Shown here: positions 23,816 to 34,840 of the stretch, piece after piece
Layout of the letters: the number at the start of each line of letters is the position of its first letter
Position numbering within the stretch: position 1 is the stretch's first letter
DNA from: Aegilops tauschii subsp. strangulata
Taxonomy: Eukaryota > Streptophyta > Magnoliopsida > Poales > Poaceae
Length of the DNA stretch: 64,000 bases
Direction: 5' to 3'
Assembly (NCBI RefSeq): GCF_002575655.3
Contig: NC_053036.3
Span: 642,962,736 to 643,026,735, forward strand
Program-made: the position numbers and the translations under genes
Notes under the pieces: generated by a model
Seen by the model: only the letters and a program-made list of their open reading frames with translations
What the model was told of the DNA's origin: nothing
Databases searched by the model: none

Positions 23816-26800
23816 ATGGACGGAGCTCTTCACAGTTCATCGTCCGGAGGTAATGTTCTTGCACCTGCAATGTACAGATTATCAACACTCTTGATCATAC
23901 AAAGGTGATAAGATTAAAAGAAACAAACAAAGAGTTGATCTATGACATGCAAATTACTCCTTCAGAAATAGCTCCCCGTACTTCATGGTCCGTAGCCCAG
24001 TTTCTTTCAAACACATGCAAATTAATCCTTCGGAATTGCATTATAATTATGTTAGTGCTGATCACTCCTGTGATGTTGCGCACATTATGCATCAGAGTAC
24101 CACCTAAGTTTATTATAAACTTTACTGCATGAGATTTCTCCTTTGACATATTCTCCTTTTTGCTAACTCTAATGATAGAGAATGTTCTAGCAAAGAAAAG
24201 GATCAATATTTTGCTAATGCTCATTGTGTGAATATTGTGTGATTTTCAGGTTTCACTAAAACCAGGGCTCTGAATATCGTGTGATTTTTACTCTGTGTGT
24301 CATCCATGAACTAATTAGTATATGATAATTTTTATGTTGGGTAGATCATGAGACCACAAATGTGGGAGAGGCAGGTGGAAATACAAATGATTACTACATC
24401 AAAAGGTTAAAACCAGAGATAGGAATGGAATTTGAGAATGATGATATAGCATATGAGTTTTACAATACATATGCAGGACATGTAGGTTTCAGTGTCAGGA
24501 AATCTTGGCATGATAAATCCTCGACGACTAATGTTATTCGAACAAAGAAATATGTATGCTCAAAGGCAGGTTACAAGGACAAGAGTAAGGAACAATGTCA
24601 GAGAAAGAGAGCAGATACAAGAGTTGGTTGTCTGGCAGAGATGACCATCAAAATAAGTGCTAACGGAAAATATGTTGTAAGCAGCTTTGAGGATGCTCAT
24701 AATCATGAACTCGTAACTCCAAGCAAAGCCCATCTACTGCGATCCCAGAGAAAAATTACAGAAGGTCAAAAGGCCCAAATTGACATATTGAATGATTCAG
24801 GAATTAGACCAAAATCTGGTCATGAAGTGATGAGTAGACAAGCAGGGGGTCGACAGTGTCTTAGCTTCGGTCAAAAAGATTATAAAAATTATCTCCGATC
24901 AAAGCGTATGCAATCCATCCAAGAAGGAGACACGGGTGCCATTCTTCAATACCTTCAGGACAAGCTGATGGAAAATCCTTCCTTCTTTTATGCAATACAA
25001 GTAGATGAAGATGAGATGATAACCAATATATTCTGGGCAGATGCAAGATCAATACTAGATTATCACTACTTTGGTGATGTGGTATGCTTTGACACAACCT
25101 TTAAGACAAATAGTTATGGCAGACCATTTGCCCCTTTTGTTGGTGTCAACCATCATAAACAAACAGTGGTTTTTGGAGCTACATTATTGTATGATGAAAC
25201 ATCTGAGACGTTTGAATGGTTGTTTGAAACATTCAAAAGGGCCATGTCAGGAAAAGAACCAAATACAATATTGACCGATCAATGTGCTGCCATTATTAGT
25301 GCCATTGGCAAGGTTTTTACTAATTCAATACATCGTCTATGTGTGTGGCACATGTATCAGAATGCTGCAAAACATTTGAGTCATGTTTTCCAAGGTTCAA
25401 AGACATTTAAGAAAGATTTTGGCAAGTGTGTTTATGATTTTGAAGAAGTTGATGAATTCTTAGCAGGTTGGAATGATATGCTAGTGAAATATAATTTGAA
25501 AGATAATGAATGGCTACATAGATTATTCCAGAACAAGGAGAAGTGGGCTTTGGTTTATGGTCGACAAACCTTCTGTGCAGATATGAAATCCACACAAAGA
25601 AGCGAGAGTATGAATGCACTATTGAAACGATACCTGCATGTACGCCTTGATTTATTAGATTTCTTCAAGCACTATGAGAGGGCCGTAGATGATAGAAGGT
25701 ATGCTGAAGTGGAAAGTGATTTCTATGCGAGTCAAACATCACCGAAGGTGCCATATGTGCAGATGTTGATACAAACTTCGAAAGTATATACACCTGCTAT
25801 GTTTGAGATATTTAAAGGAGAATTTGACATGGTAATGGGATATTGTGTGTATGAGAGTGGTCGTACTGGCTCTATTTCTGAATTCACGGTTACCCATTCA
25901 GCTAGCCAAAATTGTCATACTGTGAAATTTGATCCCAATGGATCAAAAGTTTCATGCTCATGCAAAAAGTTTGAATTTGTTGGGGTATTGTGTCGTCATG
26001 CATTGAAGGTGTTGGACCACAACAATATCAAGGAGTTGGCACCAGAATATATCTTGAAAAGATGGACAAGGCGAGCAAAATCAGGGCCATCAGAAGCAAT
26101 TCAAAAGTGCTCTGATGATGAAGATGCAAGAGTTGTGCTAGCTAGACAGTATGGATCACTATGCCGCACTTACAATAACATTTTGAGCAAAGCAGCAGCA
26201 AACAAAGAGGCATATGCACTACTGCAAAGTATGTCAATTGAACTAATGGAAAAGGTGGACCAAATTTTACATGGAAATCAATCAAAAGATGAATCACTAA
26301 ATCATGAACAAGCAGAGAAGCAACCAGTTGAATGCAACATTGAGAATGTAGTCCAAGCACAGGGAATAAAGAGAAAAGAACCAGGAAGTAGCAACAAGAG
26401 GATTAAATCTGGACTGGAATTGAACAATAAGAATAAACGTAATACGAAAGGTATGGTATTGCACAAGAAATAGCTACATAAATATCTGGTCATGTTATTG
26501 AAATAGATCTAACAAAATCTTTTGCAAATAGGTCAAGGAGCAACATGTAAGAACAAGAGTGGTGATTGTGCTTCTGCATCATCTGAAGAAAATCCTAGCT
26601 TCAACGTACCAAATAAGAATAAACGTAATACGAAAGGTATGGTATTGCACAAGAAGTAGCAACATAAATATTTGTTCATGTTATTGAAATAGACCTAACA
26701 AATTCTTTTGCGAATAGGTCAAGGAGCAACATGCAAGAATAAGAGTGGTGATTGTGCTTCTGCATCATCTGCAGCAAATCCTAGCTTCAACATATCAAAT

Positions 26801-26881
26801 GAGAACTATAATTTGCAAGTAATGCAGCATGCTATGCATCCACTACCAAATGCTGCTAATCACAATTTGCAAGTATTGTAA
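23816..26881 (+). CDS. FAR1-related MULE transposase
   Basis: Proposed exons are 23816-23849, 24345-26450, 26532-26636 and 26718-26881. All have GT-AG borders, and exon 1 (MDGALHSSSSG) joins in phase to the main exon. The order of domains is a FAR1 DNA-binding zinc domain (EFYNTYAGHVGFSVRKSW, C...C...DAHNHEL), a MULE transposase domain of the RNase H fold (VVCFDTTFKTNSYG, TILTDQCAA, RLCVWHMYQNAAKHL), a SWIM zinc finger (VSCSCKKFEFVGVLCRHAL), and a basic tail. The Asp residues of CFDTTF and LTDQ are candidates for catalysis. Exon 3 and its intron are a 186-bp tandem copy of the next unit. The final exon stops at a TAA (26879) where sister repeats have CAG or CCG, so the last repeat-rich part is cut off. 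The lone coding ATG in exon 1 is an inference. Confidence 0.85.
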
Positions 26882-26903
26882 CATGCTATGCCTCCAGTAC
26901 CAA
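26532..26903 (+). repeat. Tandem 186-bp exon-intron duplication in the MULE gene
   Basis: The unit beginning GTCAAGGAGCAACATG occurs at 26532 and again at 26718, 186 bp apart. The first copy includes an exon and a short intron (GTATGGTATTGCACAAG to TAG) that is also present just upstream at 26451. The exon length (105 nt) is a multiple of three, so the duplication keeps the frame and adds 35 residues. Confidence 0.85.
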
Positions 26904-27172
26904 ATGTTGCGAATTACAATCTACAAGTATTGCCGCGTGCTATGCCTCCGTTACCACAAGTTGTTTCCCCATTACCACGTGGACATAATTACAATTTGCA
27001 TGTACTGTCGGGTAATGTGACATCGGTACCACAACCTGAGAACTACAATTTGCAAGTTTTACAGCATGGCTTGCCTCCGCTATCGCAGACAGACACTACT
27101 AGTTTTCAACAGTTGCTTGGTTTGCGACCACAACAACCATATTTCTATCATAGCACTCAACCGAGCCAGGTA
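26882..27172 (+). pseudogene. Cut-off C-terminal repeat region of the MULE transposase
   Basis: Right after the TAA the same frame stays open to 27172. It encodes four or more imperfect repeats of about 20-25 residues around NYNLQVLxxAMPPLPQ, ending QQLLGLRPQQPYFYHS. Short exon-like pieces with CAG/GTATAA borders follow at about 27170 and 27325. The repeats also lie before the stop, so the TAA cuts one continuous region. If read through or unmutated, it would be a proline/glutamine-rich tail. Confidence 0.7.
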
Positions 27173-28131
27173 TAATTGTTTAGTTAATTGTTAAAATTAA
27201 GACGAGCATGCGTGTGTCATTTACTTTTTGATTAACACTATGTAGACTTCTCTGGTGTCATCATACTCGGGATGGCCAACGTCTCAAAATCACTAGCCAC
27301 CAACTAGCACTCAACCAAGTCAGGTATAATTTTATTAGTTACTCGCTAGAAATTAAAATGAACATGCACATGTCATTCACTTGTATTGACTTTTGGATCA
27401 ACATTGTATCTAGAGTTCCCAAATGTTCTCGGACTCGGGATGGCCAACATCTAAAAAATGACCAGCTGCCAATTAAGGTATTGTTCACTCACATGTCATA
27501 TTCAACCAATTCAAGTTTATATCTAACAAGAAATCATTTCTTTGTTCTTCCAGGTCTTGGGTAGCCAATCAAGTCACATACAAGATAAACACTTCTAAAT
27601 AGCTCTATATAAAGTGTGTATCTCAGGATTGCTCTACAAAACAGTTACCCTGCAATGTAATAATTTATCGTACCATTCCTTTTGATGTTAGATGCGCAAT
27701 GGTTTTATGCTCAAATAAATTTATATACATGAATATGGATTAGTTGCTGGTTATTCCTTTTGATATGTTAGCTGTGTAACTGTGCTTTTGTTTTCCAATT
27801 AAATGTGGTCTTGGGCACTACATTTACTCAAAGGCGCTTTCACCAATTTGTGATTTCCACTGTACTGTGCTATTGAAAAGCAGAGAAGCAGAGAAAAATG
27901 GATAGCTCTCATACTTCCAAGTTCAGTATGATAGCTAGTTACCTACTACTCCAGTACAGAGCTAGATGACTTAATGAATCTTGACGCACCTTTGCCTGTT
28001 GAGTCTGCATCGAGCTCGCACCCTCTAGTACGACTGCGCGCATCTCGGCCACCGGCTGACCGCGCAGCAGTTCCACCATGGCACCATCTCCCAGGGAGCA
28101 GGCCAGCCAGAACATTGGCCTGGCCTTTGGT

Positions 28132-28464
28132 GCGCCGGAGACGGTCAGCACTAGCCTCGACGACTCCCATCTTGCCGCCGGCCAAGGACACGGACGGGTG
28201 TGCCGCAGCGCGCCTGAGGCGAGCAGAGCTAGCCACGACGGATCCCATCTCGCCTCCACCCAAGACCACGGCCCCAGGCAGCGCAGCGTGCCGGAGGCGA
28301 GCGGCACTAGCTAGCGGCGACGACTCCCGCCTCACCGCCTTCCAACCCCACGACTCCAGGCGGCGGAGCGCGCTAGTCGCGACAGCTCCAGTTCACTAAG
28401 CGTGTCAGAGACGGGCGGCGCTAGCAGCGACATCTCCGGCCTTGCCGCCGGCCACGGCCCGGAC
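28132..28464. repeat. GC-rich minisatellite, about 78-bp units
   Basis: At least three full diverged units and a partial one start near 28132, 28209, 28287 and 28400. Each has GCGCC(G/T)GAG, a GCTAGC-like string, CGACGACTCCCATCTTGCC-like text, and CACGGCCC or CACGACTCC. It sits inside the right inverted repeat of the MULE and contrasts with the AT-rich interior. The open frames on both strands are translations of the repeat and are not genes. Confidence 0.7.
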
Positions 28465-28715
28465 GGTGGATTTCACCTTGTCATAATCCTCTCTCGCAGC
28501 GGATTCAGTGGCTGTGGAACGGGGAGTGGCAGCAGTGGTGTGTTCGGATAAGGCAAAGAAAAAAAATATTTTCAATCAGTTAGAAAAAAGAAAACGTTTA
28601 ATTAACTGATGGGTCCATCGGGGACACCTGCTCGGCGCTGGTTGACCCTGCACGATAATCACGGACGAAAGACGCATCTCGAGGAGATCAGATCGAGGGA
28701 GTACGTTACCAATAT

Positions 28716-31421
28716 GGCCCGCTAGTGGGTGTGGGCTTTTTTACTGTGGGCTTTTTCCTTCTGTTTCCTAAGTATATACGTTGGCACGTTGAGAACTTGA
28801 GATAGGGGGGGAGGCCGAGTATGCTTGTACGTTCGACTGTATCGCTGCGTCGTCGCGGTGTATTGAGCAGGCACTGGACGGAGAGCTTTTGAACTGCTCT
28901 CTGAACTACTAACTCCTTGGTGAGCAGCGACAGCTGCAGTAGGATATCTGAATCCGCCGCGCCCCTGTCTGGTAAGTCCTTCTAATCGAAGTCTCACTGC
29001 TGAAGGTCTGCAGCACTGTCGCGTACAAAACTTGAGGTTTAATCTTCATTAGCCCATCTAGCCGTCTGTCATTCACAGCTAACGTCCAGATGCTCACATT
29101 CGATTGGCTTGGTGATTACTTCGAACGCCAACTGAACTCATGGTGATTACTAGCTAGCTTCAAGAATAACCTGACGGATGAATAACCAACCCTGAATAGT
29201 ATAAATACCGCCATATTATTTTACAAGAAAACTAAACAAGTATGAGCGTGTGAAACCAACCAAAACTCAAGTCACATCAGTACAATTCGTCCTGTAATTC
29301 ATATAATTTTGCTTGGATTAAATATTACAATTGTTTAGAGAGAGAGAGAGAGAGAGAGAGCGCCTTTTTAGCTGTACTAGAAATTCCCTAAAAAAAGCTG
29401 TACTACAAATTTGTCTAAAAAAAGTTGTACTACAAATAAGAGAATAGTCCCACGTTGCTATCTCATACCAATTCCCATCAATTTATATATGCTGGCAAGT
29501 TCCTTGGAATGTCAACAAGTGGCTTGACGAATAAACAAACACATGATCGGAATAGAATTTATCTTTCAAACACATGACGTTCTCTTCTTCCTTGTCCTTG
29601 TAGTTGCCTTGGGCAAATTGCTTGGAGTCAATCCGTGCTTTATTATTAGGGAAAAGATATGCGAGGTGGAACCACGTTGTGTGCATCGAACGATCGCATC
29701 CAGATTGGGCCCTCTCTATTCGTACGTCATCCATGCTGGGCCAGGTTGGGCCTTAGCTTACCATCAGAGTAGGAACAATTCGGCCAACGGAGTCACACAG
29801 GTCTCGAGTTGCCCAAGGGTCTCGAGTTGCTCATTTTTTTATTTGAGCTTCTTGGTTTTGGAATAAGCATTTTGAACTTGTTTTTTAAAATTTGAACTTC
29901 TCCATTTTTTAGTAAAATTTAGAAACATCATTTTTATAAACTTTTCGAACTGCTTCATTTTTAATTTTTGACCTTCTTGGTTTATCCTATAGTAACGGGA
30001 AAATTACAGATTTATAATAAACATTGAATCGCCCTATTATTTGAATTTGAACTTCAAGGTATTTTTAGAAATGGTTAAACTTACAAAACAAAATTATGTT
30101 TTTCCACCTTTCTATGAACTTACTATGTTATATCTTATGTAGATTTGTTTTTTTGTCTCGCGACATTTTTAGGCATTTTTTGCTGTCGTTGAAATGGCCT
30201 AGGTAGTCCTTTTTTTCACTGATGAATTTCTTCAGTATGTGGTACACGTGAACTTATGAATTTCTGAAACATGAACTTTGCATGCTATTATAATTCAAAA
30301 AATTACACACAACAATACATATATACTTCGTGTGCTATATGCATTTACACAAATACAAATGCACACATCTGAAAGAGCATTCCGAGGTGAATCAATGAAG
30401 GTATGCATTTAAAAAAAACGCACACATACATATACAATACACACATGACCTTTTACAACACAACGTCTTGACCTTCAGAAAAACAAATTTTGAAAGCCAA
30501 AATAAATCGCGCATTAGTACAAGCACAACAGAGCATTCTCTGTATCAGTTTTTTGAGATCATACGTTCATTCACAAAACTGTTTTGCGGATGCTCTTGAA
30601 GAACGCAGCAAAACGAGCGTGGGGTCCGAGGGATAGAGCTTGGGTGTAGCAGCACAGGCAGATGACAATAGGGGTGCAGGGGCTTGTCGGCATCGGTGGG
30701 CGGTGTGGTCGTGCAAGATGTGGACGGTAGAAACTCCAGTCCTCTCACCGACCACACGTTCCTTATGCACACCGCCTAGACAAACCCTTCTTTATCTCTT
30801 TCACCGCATGCTCTTGTCTTCTTCCCTGTACATCCAAATTAACAGCAGGCAAAGCTAGCAGTAGTTCGGTGCAAGCACGGGGGAAGGTGCCAGGGAACAC
30901 AACACAAACAACCGCGAGGGAGAGGCGCCAGGAAACCGGGGAGCACCGTGTGCAGCAGCAATGAGAAATGCTGGGGGAAGGTCAATGACAAGCTTTGTCG
31001 AAGGTCAATGAGAGATGCCCGAGCAGGAAAATGTTCAGAGCCATAGCCTAAAGATGAAAGTTCAGAGGAAAATGCCATTGCTTTTCTCCTTCTCGTGAAG
31101 GAACTGGGCGAGCAAGCGAGCGGACAAGGAGGCACTACGCGCGGAAACGAGGTTGGACTGCAGGACGGTCGCAGTTGGACGGCTCAGGGGCCGCATCGGC
31201 GCTGGAAGCTGCACCAGCCTTTTTTTGCTTTAGTGGACACGACCCGGCTCATGCTGCCATGCATGCACGCGTTCAAATCACCAGTGTTGTGACCTGGGAT
31301 TAGTACAAGCCAATCGAACCACCACATCACAACCACTACCGAGCTCCAATCTTTGCTTCTCACTGCCTCGTATATGTAATGCAGAATTGATCTCCAAGTG
31401 CACAGTATCATACTCGCAGCC
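28716..31421. other. Intergenic, repeat-derived sequence
   Basis: No gene with recognisable domains was found. A pure (AG)12 microsatellite is at 29337-29360. The 29,850-30,350 part is AT-rich with recurring TTTGAACTTC/GAACTTCT strings common in degraded grass transposons, but I found no termini. Confidence 0.4.
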
Positions 31422-31785
31422 ATGGCGGGGTCAGCTCGCCGGCGTGCGCTCCTCCTGCTCCTCGCCGTCGTCCTCGCGTCCTCCTTGTGCGCCCGCTCCG
31501 CCGCGCCGCTGGCGGCCGAGCGGACGCGCCGGAAGGACCCCCTCGACGGGCTCCGGCCATACACCGGCGGCTGGAACATCAGCGACAGGCACTACGTCGT
31601 CGTAAGTCCATCCGTTTCAACTTCACCTAACCCAGTCTTTGGCTCTTTGCTTGCGCTTTTGCTCCTACGTTGTGCTCACGCTGTCTGCCGTCGTCGCATG
31701 CTGCCTGCAGTCGGTGGCCTTCAGCGCGGCGCCGGTGTTCGTGGCCGCGGCGGACTGGTTCGTCGGCTTCGCTGTTGCCATCTTC
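31422..31785 (+). pseudogene. 5' fragment of a plant membrane-protein gene (two exons)
   Basis: Exon 1 (31422-31601) encodes an Ala/Leu-rich signal peptide followed by RKDPLDGLRPYTGGWNISDR. Intron 31602-31710 has GT-AG ends in phase 0. Exon 2 starts SVAFSAAPVFVAAADWFVGF, a membrane segment. DPL-x-x-L-x-x-YTGGWNIS followed by a VGF/VAF-x-x-AP membrane span is the N-terminus of a plant multi-span membrane protein family of unknown function (Arabidopsis At2g25270/At1g80540-like; I recall this and did not check it). The similarity ends near 31785 and the rest of the gene is absent, so I call it a captured or broken fragment. Its first exon is very GC-rich, unlike its surroundings. Confidence 0.5.
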
Positions 31786-32089
31786 GCTGATCCAGCTGCA
31801 GGCCGGGGCCTCCTCCAGCTGCAGGTCGTCATCTCCTCCACCTGCAGGTAGTGCCCAACGTGCACGTGGGCTGGTGGTCGCTGTCGAGTGTGATTGTGGG
31901 AGGCCGGTGCACGAAGGCCTTGACGACGGCATCAGATCGGTAAGAAACAGAGAAATCAGAGGAGCATCAACTAGATGGAGTGGCAGGCTTCGTCGGGGAG
32001 GGATGAGACAGGAGCGCGGGCAAGGGGGCATGCATAGCCGGAGTAGTCCGCGGGGGCTCTCCTCGCTGGGGTAGCTGGATCATGAGTAT

Positions 32090-32396
32090 GTTGAATGTAG
32101 TATCTGTCGAAACCAAGAGTATGTACGTTTAGTATGTAGTATATAACAATGATTAGGTAGTATATATATTAATTTTTGGCTAGTATGTACTATGTTTTGA
32201 GTATGCTCTTTTCTATGTATAAATATGTACGTATTTCACAAATATAACAAAAACTATGGACTCATATGCAATTTTTTATATAACTTGCTTTCAAATATCT
32301 TAGATATAGTATATGAACATATTTAAAATAATAATATAGTATATAGAGTACCACATGGTAGTATATGAGATATGTGGGGTAACTACCACCGGGATT

Positions 32397-32452
<56 letters not shown>

Positions 32453-32820
32453 AAAATGCATCCTACTACCGGGTGTAGTTACACTCATTTCTCATATACT
32501 ACTATGTGGTATTATATACTCTACTTTATTATTTTTAGTATGTTCATATAATATATCTAATATACTCTAAAGTGAGTTATGTGAAAAAATTGCATGTGAG
32601 CTCATGTTTTTATAATATTTGTGAAATACGTACATATTTGTACGTAAAAAGAAGTATGCTCAAAATATACTACATACTACATAAAAAATAGTATATATAC
32701 TACCTAAACAATTCTTACATACTACATACTATGCGTACATACTCTCCGATATAATAGATACTACCTAGAACGTAAACAAAAGTGGGAGTAACTACACCCG
32801 GTAGAAGGAAAAATTTGTCA

Positions 32821-32852
<32 letters not shown>

Positions 32853-32857
32853 AATAA
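32090..32857. repeat. Large AT-rich inverted repeat around (AT)25
   Basis: The arms at about 32090-32400 and 32451-32815 are imperfect inverted copies. GTAACTACCACCGGG near 32378 faces CTACCGGGTGTAGTTAC near 32466, and strings such as TAGTATATGAGATATG, GTACGTATTTCACAAATAT and ATGCAATTTTTTATATAACT recur inverted. The centre is a perfect (AT)25 run (32401-32450). A third, direct copy of the end motif (GTAACTACACCCGGTAGAAG, about 32790) leads into another AT run and (AAT)n at 32838-32857. It looks like a palindromic MITE-type unit, but I found no clear TIR/TSD class. Confidence 0.6.
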
Positions 32858-33560
32858 TCTCTACCTACTAATAAACCACGAATTGCTCCTGGGCGTACGT
32901 CGCAGGTGTTTTTGCGAAAAAACTCCTCTATTTCTTTGAAATCAACCCGCAGTCCCTGTTTAAGTGGCACTCTGGAAAAACGGTTCATTTTTGTGTAAAA
33001 CACCCTGTCGTTTGGACAATTAAATGCGCGCTCCAAGCAGTTTTGTAAAGAAAAAAGAAAACACAACCACACAGAGAGCACACCGGTTCGCCTCCTCTCC
33101 CTCTGCCCATGAAGTCATCGCCGCCGCCGCCGCCCATGCCGGCTGCTTCCAGCGCCTCCGGCGCAGCGCGGCACGCCCCAAGCTTCCCACGGTCCGCGCC
33201 TCCCTCCCCTCCATCCAGACTCTCTGCTCCCGGCCTCTACAGCCCGCTCGCAACCACACACCCATGGCTAGGGTTTCGGGCATGGCTTCGCCGGCGCGTC
33301 TCCGGTGGTCCCAGGTTCGTCCTTCCTTCCTTCTTGGCCGAGATTCGCTGCCCCTACACCTCACCTTCTCTTCATATCCTCTGCTGGAGATGCAGTTGGG
33401 CACGCCATGGGAGTTCCCCATCCACCACGGTCGCCGCCGTCAAGGACGCAATGGACATGCAGCTCCTCAAGGTTTTATCCCTCCTTTCCTCCGATATCAA
33501 GTTCTAACAGTACATTAATCCAAGCAACTCTTTTCAGATCAATTAAGGAATCAATCTCAT
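32858..33560 (+). mobile_element. Helitron 5' end with GC-rich captured-looking exons
   Basis: The start TCTCTACCTACTAATAAACC matches the Helitron start at 59211 (TCTCTACCTAATAATAAAGT), and similarity continues loosely for about 150-200 bp (GCTCCTG, then CGCAGTCC). No hairpin plus CTAG end was found before 34840, so the 3' end is missing or diverged. From 33080 the sequence turns GC-rich. It has exon-like frames with plausible donors (for example a frame MARVSGMASPARLRWSQ, then GT at about 33315, and AAVKDAMDMQLLK then GT at about 33471). I do not recognise the protein. Confidence 0.5.
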
Positions 33561-34840
33561 GATGGTTGATGCTTGATGCAGCGGAGGATTGGGCCTCGCA
33601 TTATTTTTTCCAGAATTGGGTGTGGGTACTCTCTAAACTGAATTGAGTGAGCTAAATCTGTGCATCAAAATTGTAGTCTGTAGCTTTATGTGTTACATCT
33701 TAAGATTGAACTTGAAGATTGCTTTTGGGAGTAGTTTTAGTTGGTAGATGTTTCAGGCTCCAAATACGCACACATTATGTGCTTAATGTGTGGCATAAAC
33801 ATGATCAGTTTTATGCTTAGAAACCAAATCACTGTCCACCCATTTTATTTCTTCATGAGTATTTTGTGTTGAAATCAGATCACCGTTCACCTGTTCTCGT
33901 ACTGTTGTCTTTAACTTATTTTGCCGATTCTCAATAAAATGCTCAGTTCAGGATGTGATTTTCAATTTTAGGCATTTGATACTTTTGGCACTGAGCAAAA
34001 AAAAAATTCCTCTGAGCGTGTACCTTCAAATGCAAAGTTCTGACTATGATTTCGCATGCGACCACACCGCCGTCGGTCGCTCTGCCTACCGAGTGCCACC
34101 CCGCCGCCTCCCCCACTCCCCCCACCTGGGACCTCACCGCCCGCTCTATCTAATATATTTTCCAGTTTTCTTATAGTCGCCAATACAAATGTCCGCTTGA
34201 GTGTCAAAAAGCAGCAGTGATAATAAAAAAAGAGTATGGGTTCGTTGCTAGATTGTAGTAGTTATGTACATCTCAAATTTTCAGCCCAGGATTTTTATTT
34301 TGACTGATGTGAGTATTTCTTAGTCAGTCTTCATCTTCCAGCTTTGACTGAAAATAACTCTCCTGAAAACTGTTGGCAATACTCACAATGTGGTCTACAA
34401 AGAAACATTTGATGATCTTGCTTGATAACTTACCGGCGGGCAGAAAATATATCATGTTAGTACCATTCGTAAGCAAACATGTACCTTATTTCTGCTTAGA
34501 TGTTCTCTGTTTCTTATTTCTTAAGTGTTTTGCATTCCCTATAGAAGCTGACCGGCCAAATTTATGTTTACTACACTCCTGCAGGCCACCCAACCCATAT
34601 TTAAAATCGGGTACTTTTAGTTCTGACTGCAGTCATATAGATATTCATGTATAAAATTGTTTGCCTTTTGTTCTGGTTAAATCCAGTGATGGTGCTCTAG
34701 GTGATCATGCTTCTTAGCCGCTCTTAGCGGGCGAAGGCGCGACGTGTACAAGTATATCTTTCCACATTGAAAATAATTCATCTACACAAGCCTTCAGAAC
34801 AGGGTAGATTTCCTAGAATGCGACACCCAATAGGTCATTT
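33561..34840. other. Spacer before the Copia LTR
   Basis: No supported gene. Short exon-like stretches (about 34360-34440) could belong to the unknown captured gene, but the frames are broken. Confidence 0.35.

Larger units (their letters stand above)
23480..28715 (+). mobile_element. FAR1-type Mutator-like element (MULE), about 5.2 kb
   Basis: A FAR1-type transposase gene (23816-26881) lies between inverted repeats. The conserved core is about 50 bp: left 23530-23579, starting TATCGTGCAGGGCCAACCAG; right 28610-28657, whose reverse complement starts TATCGTGCAGGGTCAACCAG. Both cores end in TGTCCCCGATGGACCCA. Similarity fades outward to GGTAA strings near 23486 and 28710, so the true ends and the 9-11 bp target duplication could not be fixed. 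Next to the right repeat is a GC-rich minisatellite. The layout matches an autonomous Jittery/FAR1-clade MULE more than a domesticated FHY3/FAR1 host gene. Confidence 0.72.

Noticed and set aside
27939..28399. Four overlapping Arg/Ala-rich frames of 78-141 codons
   Set aside because: They reflect the GC-rich 78-bp minisatellite, whose repeats stay open in several frames.
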